Shown here in pieces: positions 57,182-64,000 of a stretch of DNA of 64,000 bases (position 1 is its first letter; every line of letters starts with the position of its first letter). The position numbers were made by a program, and so were the translations under genes. The notes below the pieces were generated by a model. The model was not told the DNA's origin, did no database searches, and saw only the letters and a program-made list of their open reading frames with translations. Source of the stretch: Streptomyces luteogriseus (lineage in GTDB: Bacteria; Actinomycetota; Actinomycetes; Streptomycetales; Streptomycetaceae); contig NZ_JACHMS010000001.1 of assembly GCF_014205055.1 (NCBI RefSeq), positions 6,262,001-6,326,000 on the forward strand, read 5' to 3'.

Positions 57182-57199
57182 GAGGGCTCCTTACGCGGG

Positions 57200-57216
57200 A
57201 TTGACGTTTAGACAAT
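57200..57216. promoter_or_regulatory. Candidate GntR autoregulatory operator
   Basis: ATTGACGTTTAGACAAT, an imperfect 17-bp palindrome (ATTG/CAAT ends with GT and AC inside) 19-35 bp before the gntR start, of the general type bound by FadR-subfamily regulators. Confidence 0.55.
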
Positions 57217-57322
57217 ACGGCCGGTTCGCTCCGCGGGTGGGGCGGCCGGGGGTGCTTTGGTGCAGGTGAGACGAGACTTACACGTGGGGTGTGGCTTGTC
57301 GTTCGGCTGACCGTCGTGTGTG

Positions 57323-57352
57323 GTCGCTCGCGCAGTTCCCCGCGCCCCCAAG
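57323..57352 (+). repeat. Dispersed intergenic repeat, form A
   Basis: GGTCGCTCGCGCAGTTCCCC then GCGCCCCCA; near-identical to the copy at 8485-8518, in the spacer between gntR and sucB. Confidence 0.75.
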
Positions 57353-57356
57353 CAAA

Positions 57357-57391
57357 GTGCCCCCGCCCGGAGATGATCCGAGCGGGGGCAC
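57357..57391 (-). terminator. sucB terminator
   Basis: GTGCCCCCGCCCGG (57357-57370) pairs with CCGAGCGGGGGCAC (57378-57391), one mismatch, 7-nt loop, 26 bp beyond the sucB stop. Confidence 0.78.
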
Positions 57392-57416
57392 CGTACAGCC
57401 GTACCGGCGTTGGAGG

Positions 57417-59201
57417 TCAGAGCCCGAGCTCGACCTCGAACTCGCCCGCTTCCAGGATGGCCTTGACCGCCGTCAGGTAACGGGCCGCGTCGGCGCCGTC
57501 CACCAGGCGGTGGTCGTAGGACAGGGTCAGGTACGTCATGTCGCGGACGCCGATGACCGTGCCCTCCTCCGTCTCGATGACGGCGGGGCGCTTGACCGTC
57601 GCGCCGATGCCGAGGATCGCGACCTGGCCCGGCGGCACGATGATCGTGTCGAAGAGCGCGCCGCGCGACCCGGTGTTGGAGATGGTGAAGGTCGCACCGG
57701 ACAACTCGTCCGGGGTGATCTTGTTGGCGCGGACCTTGCCCGCCAGGTCGGCCGTGGCCTTGGCGATACCGGCGAGGTTGAGGTCACCGGCGTTCTTGAT
57801 GACCGGGGTCATCAGGCCCTTCTCGGAGTCCACCGCGATACCGACGTTCTCGGTGTCGAAGTAGGTGATGGTCCCCTCGGCCTCGTTGATCCTGGCGTTG
57901 ATCGGCGCGTGCGCCTTCAGCGCCTGGGCCGCGGCCTTGACGAAGAACGGCATCGGGGAGAGCTTGACGCCCTCACGGGCCGCGAACGCGTCCTTGGCAC
58001 GGCCGCGCAGCTTCATCAGGCGGGTGACGTCGACCTCGACGACCGAGGACAGCTGGGCCTGCTCGTGCAGGGCCTTGACCATGTTGTCGCCGATGACCTT
58101 GCGGATCCGCGGCATCTTGACGGTCTGGCCGCGCAGCGGGGACGCCTCCAGCACCGGGGCCTTCTTGGCGGCCGACGGGGCGGCAGCGGCGGGGGCCGGG
58201 GTGGCGGCGGCGCTCTTCGCGGCCTCGCCGGCGGCGACGACGTCCTGCTTGCGGATACGGCCGCCGACGCCGGTGCCCTTGACGGTGGACAGGTCGACGC
58301 CCTGCTCGGCGGCGAGCTTGCGCACCAGCGGGGTGACGTAGGCGCCGTCGTCGGCCGGCTTGGCGGCGGCCGGAGCTGCCGGGGCCTGGGCCGGAGCCGG
58401 GGCCGGCGCGGGAGCGGACGGAGCCGGCTCGGGAGCCGGGGTGGTCTGCTGCTGCGGGGCCGGAGCCGACGGGGCCTGCGGAGCCGGGGCGGGCTGCGCC
58501 GGAGCCGGAGCCGGGGTGGGCTCGGGCTGGGCCGGGGCGGCCGGGGCCTCCTGCGCCGGGGCGGCGGCCGGAGCCGCACCCGCCTCGCCGATGACGGCGA
58601 GCTTGGCGCCGACCTCGGCGGTCTCGTCCTCGCCGACCACGATCTCCAGCAGGGTGCCCGAGGTGGGCGCCGGGATCTCGGTGTCGACCTTGTCGGTGGA
58701 GACCTCGAGCAGCGGCTCGTCGGCCTCGACGCTGTCACCGACCGACTTCAGCCAGCGGGTGACGGTGCCCTCGGTGACGGACTCGCCGAGCGCGGGCAGG
58801 ACGACGTCCGTGCCCTCGGCGGAGCCGCCGCCGGCGGCGGCGTCGGCGGTGGGAGCGGGCGCCGGGGCGGCCTGCTCGGTGGACGGGGCGGCCGCGGCCG
58901 GCTCGGGGGCCGGCTCAGGGGCCTGCTCCGCGGCGGGGGCCGGGGCGGCGGCGGGCGCGCCGCTGCCGTCGTCGATCAGGGCCAGCTCGGCGCCGACCTC
59001 GACCGTCTCGTCCTCGGCGACCTTGATGGAGGCCAGGACACCGGCGGCGGGCGAAGGAATCTCGGTGTCGACCTTGTCGGTCGACACCTCGAGCAGCGGC
59101 TCGTCGGCCTCGACGCGCTCGCCCTCGGCCTTCAGCCAGCGGGTGACAGTGCCCTCGGTGACGCTCTCGCCGAGCGCCGGAAGGGTTACGGAAACCGCCA
59201 T
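57417..59201 (-). CDS. sucB: 2-oxoglutarate dehydrogenase E2 (dihydrolipoamide succinyltransferase)
   Basis: E2 core of a 2-oxoacid dehydrogenase complex, 594 aa. Two lipoyl domains, with lipoyl-lysines Lys43 and Lys171 (both in STDKVDTE), are joined by long Ala/Pro linkers to an E3-binding domain (YVTPLVRKLAAEQGVDLSTV) and a C-terminal acyltransferase with the DHRLVDGAD active-site motif. In actinobacteria this E2 is shared between the pyruvate and 2-oxoglutarate complexes, which fits the nearby aceE and lpd. LipB and LipA (this window) supply its lipoate. Start ATG 59201, 64 bp after lpd. Confidence 0.95.
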   Translation of the reverse strand: MAVSVTLPALGESVTEGTVTRWLKAEGERVEADEPLLEVSTDKVDTEIPSPAAGVLASIKVAEDETVEVGAELALIDDGSGAPAAAPAPAAEQAPEPAPEPAAAAPSTEQAAPAPAPTADAAAGGGSAEGTDVVLPALGESVTEGTVTRWLKSVGDSVEADEPLLEVSTDKVDTEIPAPTSGTLLEIVVGEDETAEVGAKLAVIGEAGAAPAAAPAQEAPAAPAQPEPTPAPAPAQPAPAPQAPSAPAPQQQTTPAPEPAPSAPAPAPAPAQAPAAPAAAKPADDGAYVTPLVRKLAAEQGVDLSTVKGTGVGGRIRKQDVVAAGEAAKSAAATPAPAAAAPSAAKKAPVLEASPLRGQTVKMPRIRKVIGDNMVKALHEQAQLSSVVEVDVTRLMKLRGRAKDAFAAREGVKLSPMPFFVKAAAQALKAHAPINARINEAEGTITYFDTENVGIAVDSEKGLMTPVIKNAGDLNLAGIAKATADLAGKVRANKITPDELSGATFTISNTGSRGALFDTIIVPPGQVAILGIGATVKRPAVIETEEGTVIGVRDMTYLTLSYDHRLVDGADAARYLTAVKAILEAGEFEVELGL

Positions 59202-59264
59202 GGTTTCGGTTGCTCCTTACGGAAAGTGCGGAAGTCTGTGTCGTCGCGTGTGTCGACCGAGGGG

Positions 59265-60653
59265 TCAGTCGTGCGCGTGGAGGGGCTTGCCGGCCAGGGC
59301 CAGGTGGGCCTCGCCGAGCGCCTCGCTCTGGGTCGGGTGGGCGTGGATGAGCTGCGCGACCTCGGCGGGCAGCGCCTCCCAGTTGTAGATCAGCTGGGCT
59401 TCGCCGACCTGCTCGCCCATGCGGTCGCCGACCATGTGGACGCCGACGACGGCACCGTCCTTGACCTGGACGAGCTTGATCTCACCCGCGGTGCCCAGGA
59501 TCTTGCTCCTGCCGTTGCCCGCGAGGTTGTACTTCAGAGCGACGACCTTGTCCGCGCCGTAGATCTCCTTGGCCTTGGCCTCGGTGATGCCCACGGAGGC
59601 GACCTCCGGGTGGCAGTACGTCACCCGCGGGACACCGTCGTAGTCGATCGGAACGGTCTTGAGACCGGCCAGGCGCTCCGCCACCAGGATGCCCTCGGCG
59701 AAGCCGACGTGCGCGAGCTGGAGGGTCGGGACGAGGTCACCGACGGCGGAGATGGTCGGCACGTTCGTGCGCATGTACTCGTCGACCAGGACGTAGCCGC
59801 GGTCCATGGCGACGCCCTGCTCCTCGTAGCCGAGGCCCTGGGAGACCGGGCCGCGGCCGATGGCGACCAGCAGGATCTCGGCCTCGAACTCCTTGCCGTC
59901 GGCGAGGGTGACCTTGACGCCGTCCTGGGTGTACTCGGCCTTCTGGAAGAAGGTGCCCAGGTTGAACTTGATGCCGCGCTTGCGGAACGAGCGCTCCAGC
60001 AGCTTGGAGGAGTTCTCGTCCTCGACCGGGACGAGGTGCTTCAGGCCCTCGACGATCGTGACCTCGGTGCCGAAGGACTTCCACGCGGAGGCGAACTCGA
60101 CGCCGATGACACCGCCGCCCAGGATGATCGCGGACTTGGGCACGCGGTCCAGGACGAGGGCGTGGTCGGAGGAGATGATCCGGTTGCCGTCGATGTCCAG
60201 GCCGGGCAGCGACTTCGGCACGGAGCCGGTCGCGAGCAGGATGTGGCGGCCCTCGACGCGGCGGCCGTTCACGTCGACGGACGTGGGGGAGGACAGCCGG
60301 CCCTCACCCTCGATGTACGTCACCTTCCGGGAGGCGACGAGCCCCTGCAGGCCCTTGTACAGGCCGGCGATCACGCCGTCCTTGTACTTGTGGACCCCGG
60401 CGATGTCGATGCCCTCGAAGGAGGCCTTCACACCGAACTGCTCGCTCTCGCGGGCCTGGTCGGCGATCTCGCCCGCGTGCAGCAGGGCCTTGGTGGGGAT
60501 GCATCCCCGGTGCAGGCAGGTGCCGCCGACCTTGTCCTTCTCGATCAGGGCGACGTCCAGGCCCAGCTGCGCCCCGCGCAGGGCCGCGGCGTAACCACCG
60601 CTGCCACCGCCGAGGATCACTAGGTCGAAAACGGTGCTGGCGTCGTTCGCCAC
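59265..60653 (-). CDS. lpdA: Dihydrolipoamide dehydrogenase (E3)
   Basis: Flavoprotein that reoxidises dihydrolipoamide of E2 using NAD; 462 aa. FAD motif LVILGGGSGGYAAALRGAQL, redox disulfide Cys46-Cys51 (GGTCLHRGCIPTK), NAD motif IILGGGVIGVEFASAW, and the C-terminal HAHPTQSEALGEAH with the catalytic His-Glu pair. The GTG at 60653 follows GGAGGACG at good spacing; longer starts upstream are rejected. It precedes sucB on the same strand with a 63-bp gap, so lpd-sucB form an operon. Confidence 0.96.
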   Translation of the reverse strand: MANDASTVFDLVILGGGSGGYAAALRGAQLGLDVALIEKDKVGGTCLHRGCIPTKALLHAGEIADQARESEQFGVKASFEGIDIAGVHKYKDGVIAGLYKGLQGLVASRKVTYIEGEGRLSSPTSVDVNGRRVEGRHILLATGSVPKSLPGLDIDGNRIISSDHALVLDRVPKSAIILGGGVIGVEFASAWKSFGTEVTIVEGLKHLVPVEDENSSKLLERSFRKRGIKFNLGTFFQKAEYTQDGVKVTLADGKEFEAEILLVAIGRGPVSQGLGYEEQGVAMDRGYVLVDEYMRTNVPTISAVGDLVPTLQLAHVGFAEGILVAERLAGLKTVPIDYDGVPRVTYCHPEVASVGITEAKAKEIYGADKVVALKYNLAGNGRSKILGTAGEIKLVQVKDGAVVGVHMVGDRMGEQVGEAQLIYNWEALPAEVAQLIHAHPTQSEALGEAHLALAGKPLHAHD

Positions 60654-60853
60654 GTCACGTCCTCCATGCATGTGCGCCGTGAGCCGGTCTTCAAGACCGG
60701 CAGGCGGCTGGTGTCCGGCCGCTCGTTCTTCGGCCCTTCGGTGGGGCCCTGTCCTGCCGAGCCCCATCTTCGCACTTGTCGGCACACAAGGAGACGCCGG
60801 GCTGCGGTGTGAGACGCCCCACGTTCAGATGAGCCCCGCGCGCAGACGCCGCA

Positions 60854-60902
60854 CAGGGGCGCGGGGCTGTGTCTGATCTGCGGCTCCGCCGCGCGGGCGC
60901 GA
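60854..60902 (+). repeat. Dispersed intergenic repeat, form B
   Basis: GGGGCGCGGGGCTGTGTCTG then ATCTGCGGCTCCGCCGCGCG; close match to 46164-46212. Form A follows 14 bp later, so the two forms are parts of one composite element. Confidence 0.8.
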
Positions 60903-60915
60903 AGGCAGCAGACCC

Positions 60916-60954
60916 AAGGGGCGCGGGGAACTGCGCGAACAGTCCCCACGCCCC
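60916..60954 (-). terminator. Form A repeat folding as a pepA terminator
   Basis: GGGGCGCGGGGAACTG (60918-60933) pairs with CAGTCCCCACGCCCC (60940-60954) with one mismatch and one bulge, 44 bp beyond the pepA stop. The stem contains the repeat core, so this copy probably ends pepA transcription. Confidence 0.65.
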
Positions 60955-60997
60955 CGCACTCGCCACACAACAGGCGAGACCGAGCTAAAAGGCGAAC

Positions 60998-62524
60998 TCA
61001 GCCAAGGTCGCCCGAAGCCGTCAGCTCAGCGAGCCGCACCAGCGTCCGCACGGCCGTCCCCGTGCCGCCCTTCGGCGTGTACCCGAACGGCCCGCCCTCG
61101 TTGAAGGCCGGCCCGGCGATGTCCAGGTGCGCCCAGGTGATGCCCTCGCCCACGAACTCGCGCAGGAACAGACCGGCGACCAGCCCGCCGCCGCTCCGCT
61201 CACCCATGTTCGCGATGTCGGCCGTGGCCGAGTCCATCCCCTTGCGCAGGTGCTCCGGCAGCGGCATCGGCCACGCCGGCTCCCCGACCTCCTCGGCGGC
61301 CTCGCACAGCGCGGCGCGGAACGCGTCGTCGTTGCCCATGATCCCGAACGTCCGGTTGCCCAGCGCCAGCACCATCGCCCCGGTCAGCGTCGCCACGTCC
61401 ACGATCGCGTCGGGCTTCTCCTGCGACGCCGCCCACAGCGCGTCGGCCAGCACCAGCCGGCCCTCGGCGTCGGTGTTGAGCACCTCCACCGTCTTGCCGC
61501 TGTACATCCGCAGCACGTCACCCGGACGGGTCGCGGACCCGGAGGGCATGTTCTCGGCCAGCGCGAGCCAGCCGGTGACGTTGACCTCCAGGCCGAGACG
61601 CGCGGCGGCGACGACCGCGGCGAACACCGAGGCCGCACCGGCCATGTCGCACTTCATCGTCTCGTTGTGACCGGCCGGCTTCAGCGAGATGCCGCCCGAG
61701 TCGTAGGTGATGCCCTTGCCGACGAAGGCGAGGTGCTTCTTCGCCTTGGAGGAGGTGTACGACAGCTTGACCAGGCGCGGGGTCGCCGCGGAACCGGAGC
61801 CGACGCCGAGGATGCCGCCGTAGCCGCCCTTGGTCAGGGCCTTGTCGTCGAGCACCTGGATCTTGATGCCGTGTTCCTTGGCCGCGGCCTGGGCGATCGC
61901 GGCGAACGACTCGGGGTTCAGGTCGTTCGGCGGGGTGTTGACCAGGTCGCGGGAGCGGTTGAGCTCCTCCGACACGGCGACGGCACGCTCGACCGCGGCC
62001 TTGTACGCCTTGTCGCGGGGCTTGCCGCCGAGCAGGACGACCTCGGCGAGGGGAGCCTTGCCGTTCTTCGCCTTGGGGTCCTTGCCGTTGTCCTTGTAGG
62101 CGTCGAAGGAGTACGCGCCGAGCAGCGCGCCCTCCCCGATCGCACCGGCGTCGGCGGCGTCGGCCAGCGGCAGCGCGAAGGCGGCCTTCTTCGACCCGGC
62201 CAGGGCGCGGGCGGCGACGCCGGCGGCCCTGCGCAGGGCCTCGGTGCCGTACTCGGCGTCCTTCTCGGGAACCGCGCCCAGTCCGACCGCAAGGACGAGC
62301 GGTGTCTTGAAGCCGGACGGCGCCGGCAGCTTCGTCACCTCGCCCTCGCCGCCGGAGGCGCCGAGAGTCTCCAGAACGCCGGCGAGCCTGCCGTCGTACG
62401 CCTTGTCCACGGCCTCGGCGCCCGGTGCGACGACCGGTCCCTTGGCACCCTTGGCGACACCGATCACGATCGCGTCGGCCCGCAGGCCGGGTGCCGCGGA
62501 GGTGCTGAGAGTGAGAGCAGTCAC
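60998..62524 (-). CDS. pepA: Leucyl aminopeptidase, M17 family
   Basis: Cytoplasmic hexameric metallo-aminopeptidase, 508 aa. The N-terminal regulatory domain is followed by the catalytic core with KGITYDSGGISLKP (metal-binding Lys and Asp), CDMAGAA and the signature NTDAEGRLVLADAL. The start is GTG 62524. It recycles peptides; no operon partners are apparent. Followed by a repeat-derived terminator. Confidence 0.96.
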   Translation of the reverse strand: MTALTLSTSAAPGLRADAIVIGVAKGAKGPVVAPGAEAVDKAYDGRLAGVLETLGASGGEGEVTKLPAPSGFKTPLVLAVGLGAVPEKDAEYGTEALRRAAGVAARALAGSKKAAFALPLADAADAGAIGEGALLGAYSFDAYKDNGKDPKAKNGKAPLAEVVLLGGKPRDKAYKAAVERAVAVSEELNRSRDLVNTPPNDLNPESFAAIAQAAAKEHGIKIQVLDDKALTKGGYGGILGVGSGSAATPRLVKLSYTSSKAKKHLAFVGKGITYDSGGISLKPAGHNETMKCDMAGAASVFAAVVAAARLGLEVNVTGWLALAENMPSGSATRPGDVLRMYSGKTVEVLNTDAEGRLVLADALWAASQEKPDAIVDVATLTGAMVLALGNRTFGIMGNDDAFRAALCEAAEEVGEPAWPMPLPEHLRKGMDSATADIANMGERSGGGLVAGLFLREFVGEGITWAHLDIAGPAFNEGGPFGYTPKGGTGTAVRTLVRLAELTASGDLG

Positions 62525-62914
62525 GGTGGTGAAATCTCGCTTCCGATGTGAAGTTGCAGTGGTCGAACGGTGTGGGTCGACCGGGCCCGACAGCCGACCC
62601 TAAGGGTCCGGTGTCCACGGGGACTTCCCCGGTACGGCGAACACTCGACGTCGAGACTACGCGCGTGACCCCGTTCGCTCATTCCTGCGGTCGTTCACCT
62701 GTCGGTGGCGTAGTGGCCATTTCCTGATCCCTCACACCGGTGAACCGGGTCACACGCGTCGATCCGGTGAGCGCCCTGCCGGAGTCCGACGGCCTCTCCG
62801 ACGGCCGGATACGCGAGCGATGTGCCGGGTGAGCGGTGCGGCGGTGCACTGCGCGGTCCCCGGAACCGGAGATCATCCTTGGGGCACGCTGCCCCAGACC
62901 CTGGAGAACACCCC
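62525..62914. other. Divergent pepA / GH114 spacer
   Basis: 390 bp without a gene. It contains a perfect palindrome CTCGACGTCGAG (62644-62655) and, close to the GH114 gene, a 7-bp stem TGGGGCA-CGC-TGCCCCA (62880-62896) just before its ribosome site. Promoters cannot be placed with confidence. Confidence 0.6.
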
Positions 62915-63694
62915 GTGAGACGCCCGTCCCTGCTCGTCACCCTGCTCGTCCTGCTCCTCGCGGGCTGCGCCGAGCCCTCCGACGACAAGCCCGGCCCCCG
63001 CTGGCAGCCCCGCCCCGGCACCGCCTGGCAGTGGCAGCTCAGCGGACGCCTGGACGCCTCCGTCGACGTGCCGGTCTACGACATCGACGGTTTCGACCAC
63101 TCCGAGGACACGGTCACCCGGCTGCACCGGGACGGCCGCAAGGTCATCTGCTACCTCTCCACGGGCGCCTGGGAGGAGTTCCGCCCTGACGCCGGCGATT
63201 TCCCGAAGCCGGTCCTCGGCCGCGGCAACGGCTGGAAGGGCGAGCGCTGGCTCGACATCCGCCGCATCGACGTCCTGGAGCCGCTCATGGCGGCCCGGAT
63301 CGACATGTGCCGCGACAAGGGCTTCGACGCGGTGGAGCCCGACAACATGGACGGCTATCGCAACGACACGGGCTTCCCGCTCACGGCCGCCGACCAGCTG
63401 CGCTACAACCGCCTCGTCGCCCGGCTGGCCCACGACCGGGGCCTGGCCGTCGGCCTGAAGAACGACCTGGACCAGATCCCGGACCTGGTCGGGGACTTCG
63501 ACTTCGCGGTCAACGAACAGTGCGCCCAGTACGGCGAGTGCGCGGCCCTGAAGCCGTTCACCGCCGCGGGCAAGGCCGTCTTCCACGTCGAGTACGAGCT
63601 TCCCACCGCCCGCTTCTGCGCCGAGTCGCGCCGCCTGAAGCTCAGTTCACTGCTCAAGAAGTACGAACTAGGGGCGTGGCGACGGGCCTGCTGA
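62915..63694 (+). CDS. GH114-like secreted lipoprotein (endo-alpha-1,4-polygalactosaminidase family)
   Basis: A 259-residue exported lipoprotein: signal VRRPSLLVTLLVLLLAGC with Cys18 as lipid site, then a TIM-barrel of the GH114/TM1410 type (VPVYDIDGFDHSEDTVTRLH, KVICYLSTGAWEEFRPDAGD, FDAVEPDNMDGY, GLKNDLDQIPDLVGDFDFAV). The acidic Asp/Glu residues at strand ends fit a glycosidase. Members cut poly-galactosamine, but the natural substrate here is unknown. The GTG follows GGAG. Its 3' end overlaps the convergent RDD gene by 41 bp. Confidence 0.88.
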   Translation: MRRPSLLVTLLVLLLAGCAEPSDDKPGPRWQPRPGTAWQWQLSGRLDASVDVPVYDIDGFDHSEDTVTRLHRDGRKVICYLSTGAWEEFRPDAGDFPKPVLGRGNGWKGERWLDIRRIDVLEPLMAARIDMCRDKGFDAVEPDNMDGYRNDTGFPLTAADQLRYNRLVARLAHDRGLAVGLKNDLDQIPDLVGDFDFAVNEQCAQYGECAALKPFTAAGKAVFHVEYELPTARFCAESRRLKLSSLLKKYELGAWRRAC

Positions 63695-64000
63695 GCCCGA
63701 TCCCGGTGACCGCGGTGCCCGCGAGCCGGTCGGCGAGGGACCGGCGGCCGGGGGAGAGGACCGGCAGCGCGTTCAGCAGGAACAGCGCCACCGCCACCGC
63801 CCACACCAGCACCGACAGCACGACCTGACCCTCCACCAGCAGCACGCAGGCCACGGCGTACACGGCGACGTCCGCCGCGGTGGTGACCGCGGCCCGCCGT
63901 GCCGCCCTGACCTTGCGGGGGAGGTGTGGGGTGACCTTCAGCCCGACCAGGGCCTTGCCGAGCGTGCGCCCGGCCAGGGCCAGGCAGGCCCACTGGTAGA
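63654..64000 (-). CDS. RDD-family membrane protein (5' truncated by window end)
   Basis: The minus-strand frame is open to the window edge and shows an RDD-type membrane protein: AGRTLGKALVGLKV, two hydrophobic helices (DVAVYAVACVLLVEGQVVLS, VWAVAVALFLLNALPVLS) and the terminal RRSLADRLAGTAV motif. 114 residues are visible; the start lies outside. It resembles the complete RDD protein at 40720-41187 in its last motif. Function unknown. Confidence 0.82.
   Translation of the reverse strand, partial: YQWACLALAGRTLGKALVGLKVTPHLPRKVRAARRAAVTTAADVAVYAVACVLLVEGQVVLSVLVWAVAVALFLLNALPVLSPGRRSLADRLAGTAVTGIGLSRPVATPLVRTS

Larger units (their letters stand above)
60654..60997. other. lpd-pepA spacer with two dispersed repeats
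   Basis: 344 bp without a gene. It holds the lpd leader, repeat form B at 60854-60902, repeat form A at 60916-60942 and a hairpin formed by the latter. Nothing else is convincing. Confidence 0.7.

Noticed and set aside
57291..60623. 1,110-codon plus-strand open frame
   Set aside because: Antisense to sucB and lpd; low-complexity Gly/Arg/Leu-rich translation.

Overview
The window is a core-chromosome segment from a Streptomyces (or very close relative). Base composition is very GC-rich with strongly GC-biased third codon positions, GTG starts are common, and ribosome sites are GGAGG/AAGGAG-like. The gene order glnE - malR/malEFG - aglA - amylase - pullulanase - glnII - glnA - lipA/lipB - aceE - sucB - lpd - pepA matches the arrangement I know from S. 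coelicolor. I see no rRNA, tRNA, CRISPR, prophage or insertion sequence. No species name can be given from the sequence alone.

Layout. 1-2593: 3' part of glnE (glutamine synthetase adenylyltransferase), convergent with a PAP2 membrane phosphatase gene. 3649-17477: a starch/maltodextrin island with LacI repressor malR, divergent malE-malF-malG importer, alpha-glucosidase aglA, a secreted animal-type alpha-amylase and a 1,800-residue secreted amylase/pullulanase. CTTGCA-type inverted repeats in front of malE and the amylase, with a weaker one before the pullulanase, suggest one MalR regulon. 17697-27483: small accessory genes, including a CHMI isomerase, TetR, a sigma-like membrane protein with a TPR partner, a lipoprotein, a secreted DUF1996 protein, a two-component pair, an epimerase and a receiver-less winged-helix regulator. 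27600-30908: a 71-codon gene coupled to a DUF6891-like gene, glnII with a GlnR box, and an RlpA-like secreted protein. 31041-38988: ArsC-like protein, a decayed TetR fragment, an AlkZ-like protein, a hydrolase/phosphotransferase fusion, pspAB-htpX, cupin and HEAT-repeat genes. 39100-44440: glnA with a canonical GlnR box, RDD and DUF4191 membrane proteins, then lipB-lipA. 44679-53507: an NsdA-like TPR regulator, an FAD oxidoreductase, SDR39U1, GNAT, a MarP-type protease beside a PGRP amidase, DUF4240 and a WYL regulator. 53588-62524: aceE, a GntR regulator, sucB, lpd and pepA. 62915-64000: a GH114-like lipoprotein and a truncated RDD gene.

How it works together. Three themes dominate. (1) Extracellular starch is cut by the amylase and pullulanase, maltodextrins are imported by MalEFG (no ATPase gene here, so a shared MsiK-type ATPase is expected) and hydrolysed by AglA, with MalR as repressor. 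(2) Nitrogen assimilation: both glutamine synthetases are here under apparent GlnR control, together with GlnE, which modifies GlnA; the Tyr397 target is visible. (3) Lipoate and 2-oxoacid dehydrogenase metabolism: LipB and LipA make the lipoyl groups carried by the E2 protein SucB, which works with Lpd (E3) and probably AceE (E1).

Most of the window is ordinary core genome. The most unusual items are the sigma-like membrane fusion at 18844-20766, the hydrolase-kinase fusion at 33663-35285, the double-hairpin malE-malF spacer, the coupled 71-residue cysteine protein, and the dispersed intergenic repeat family.
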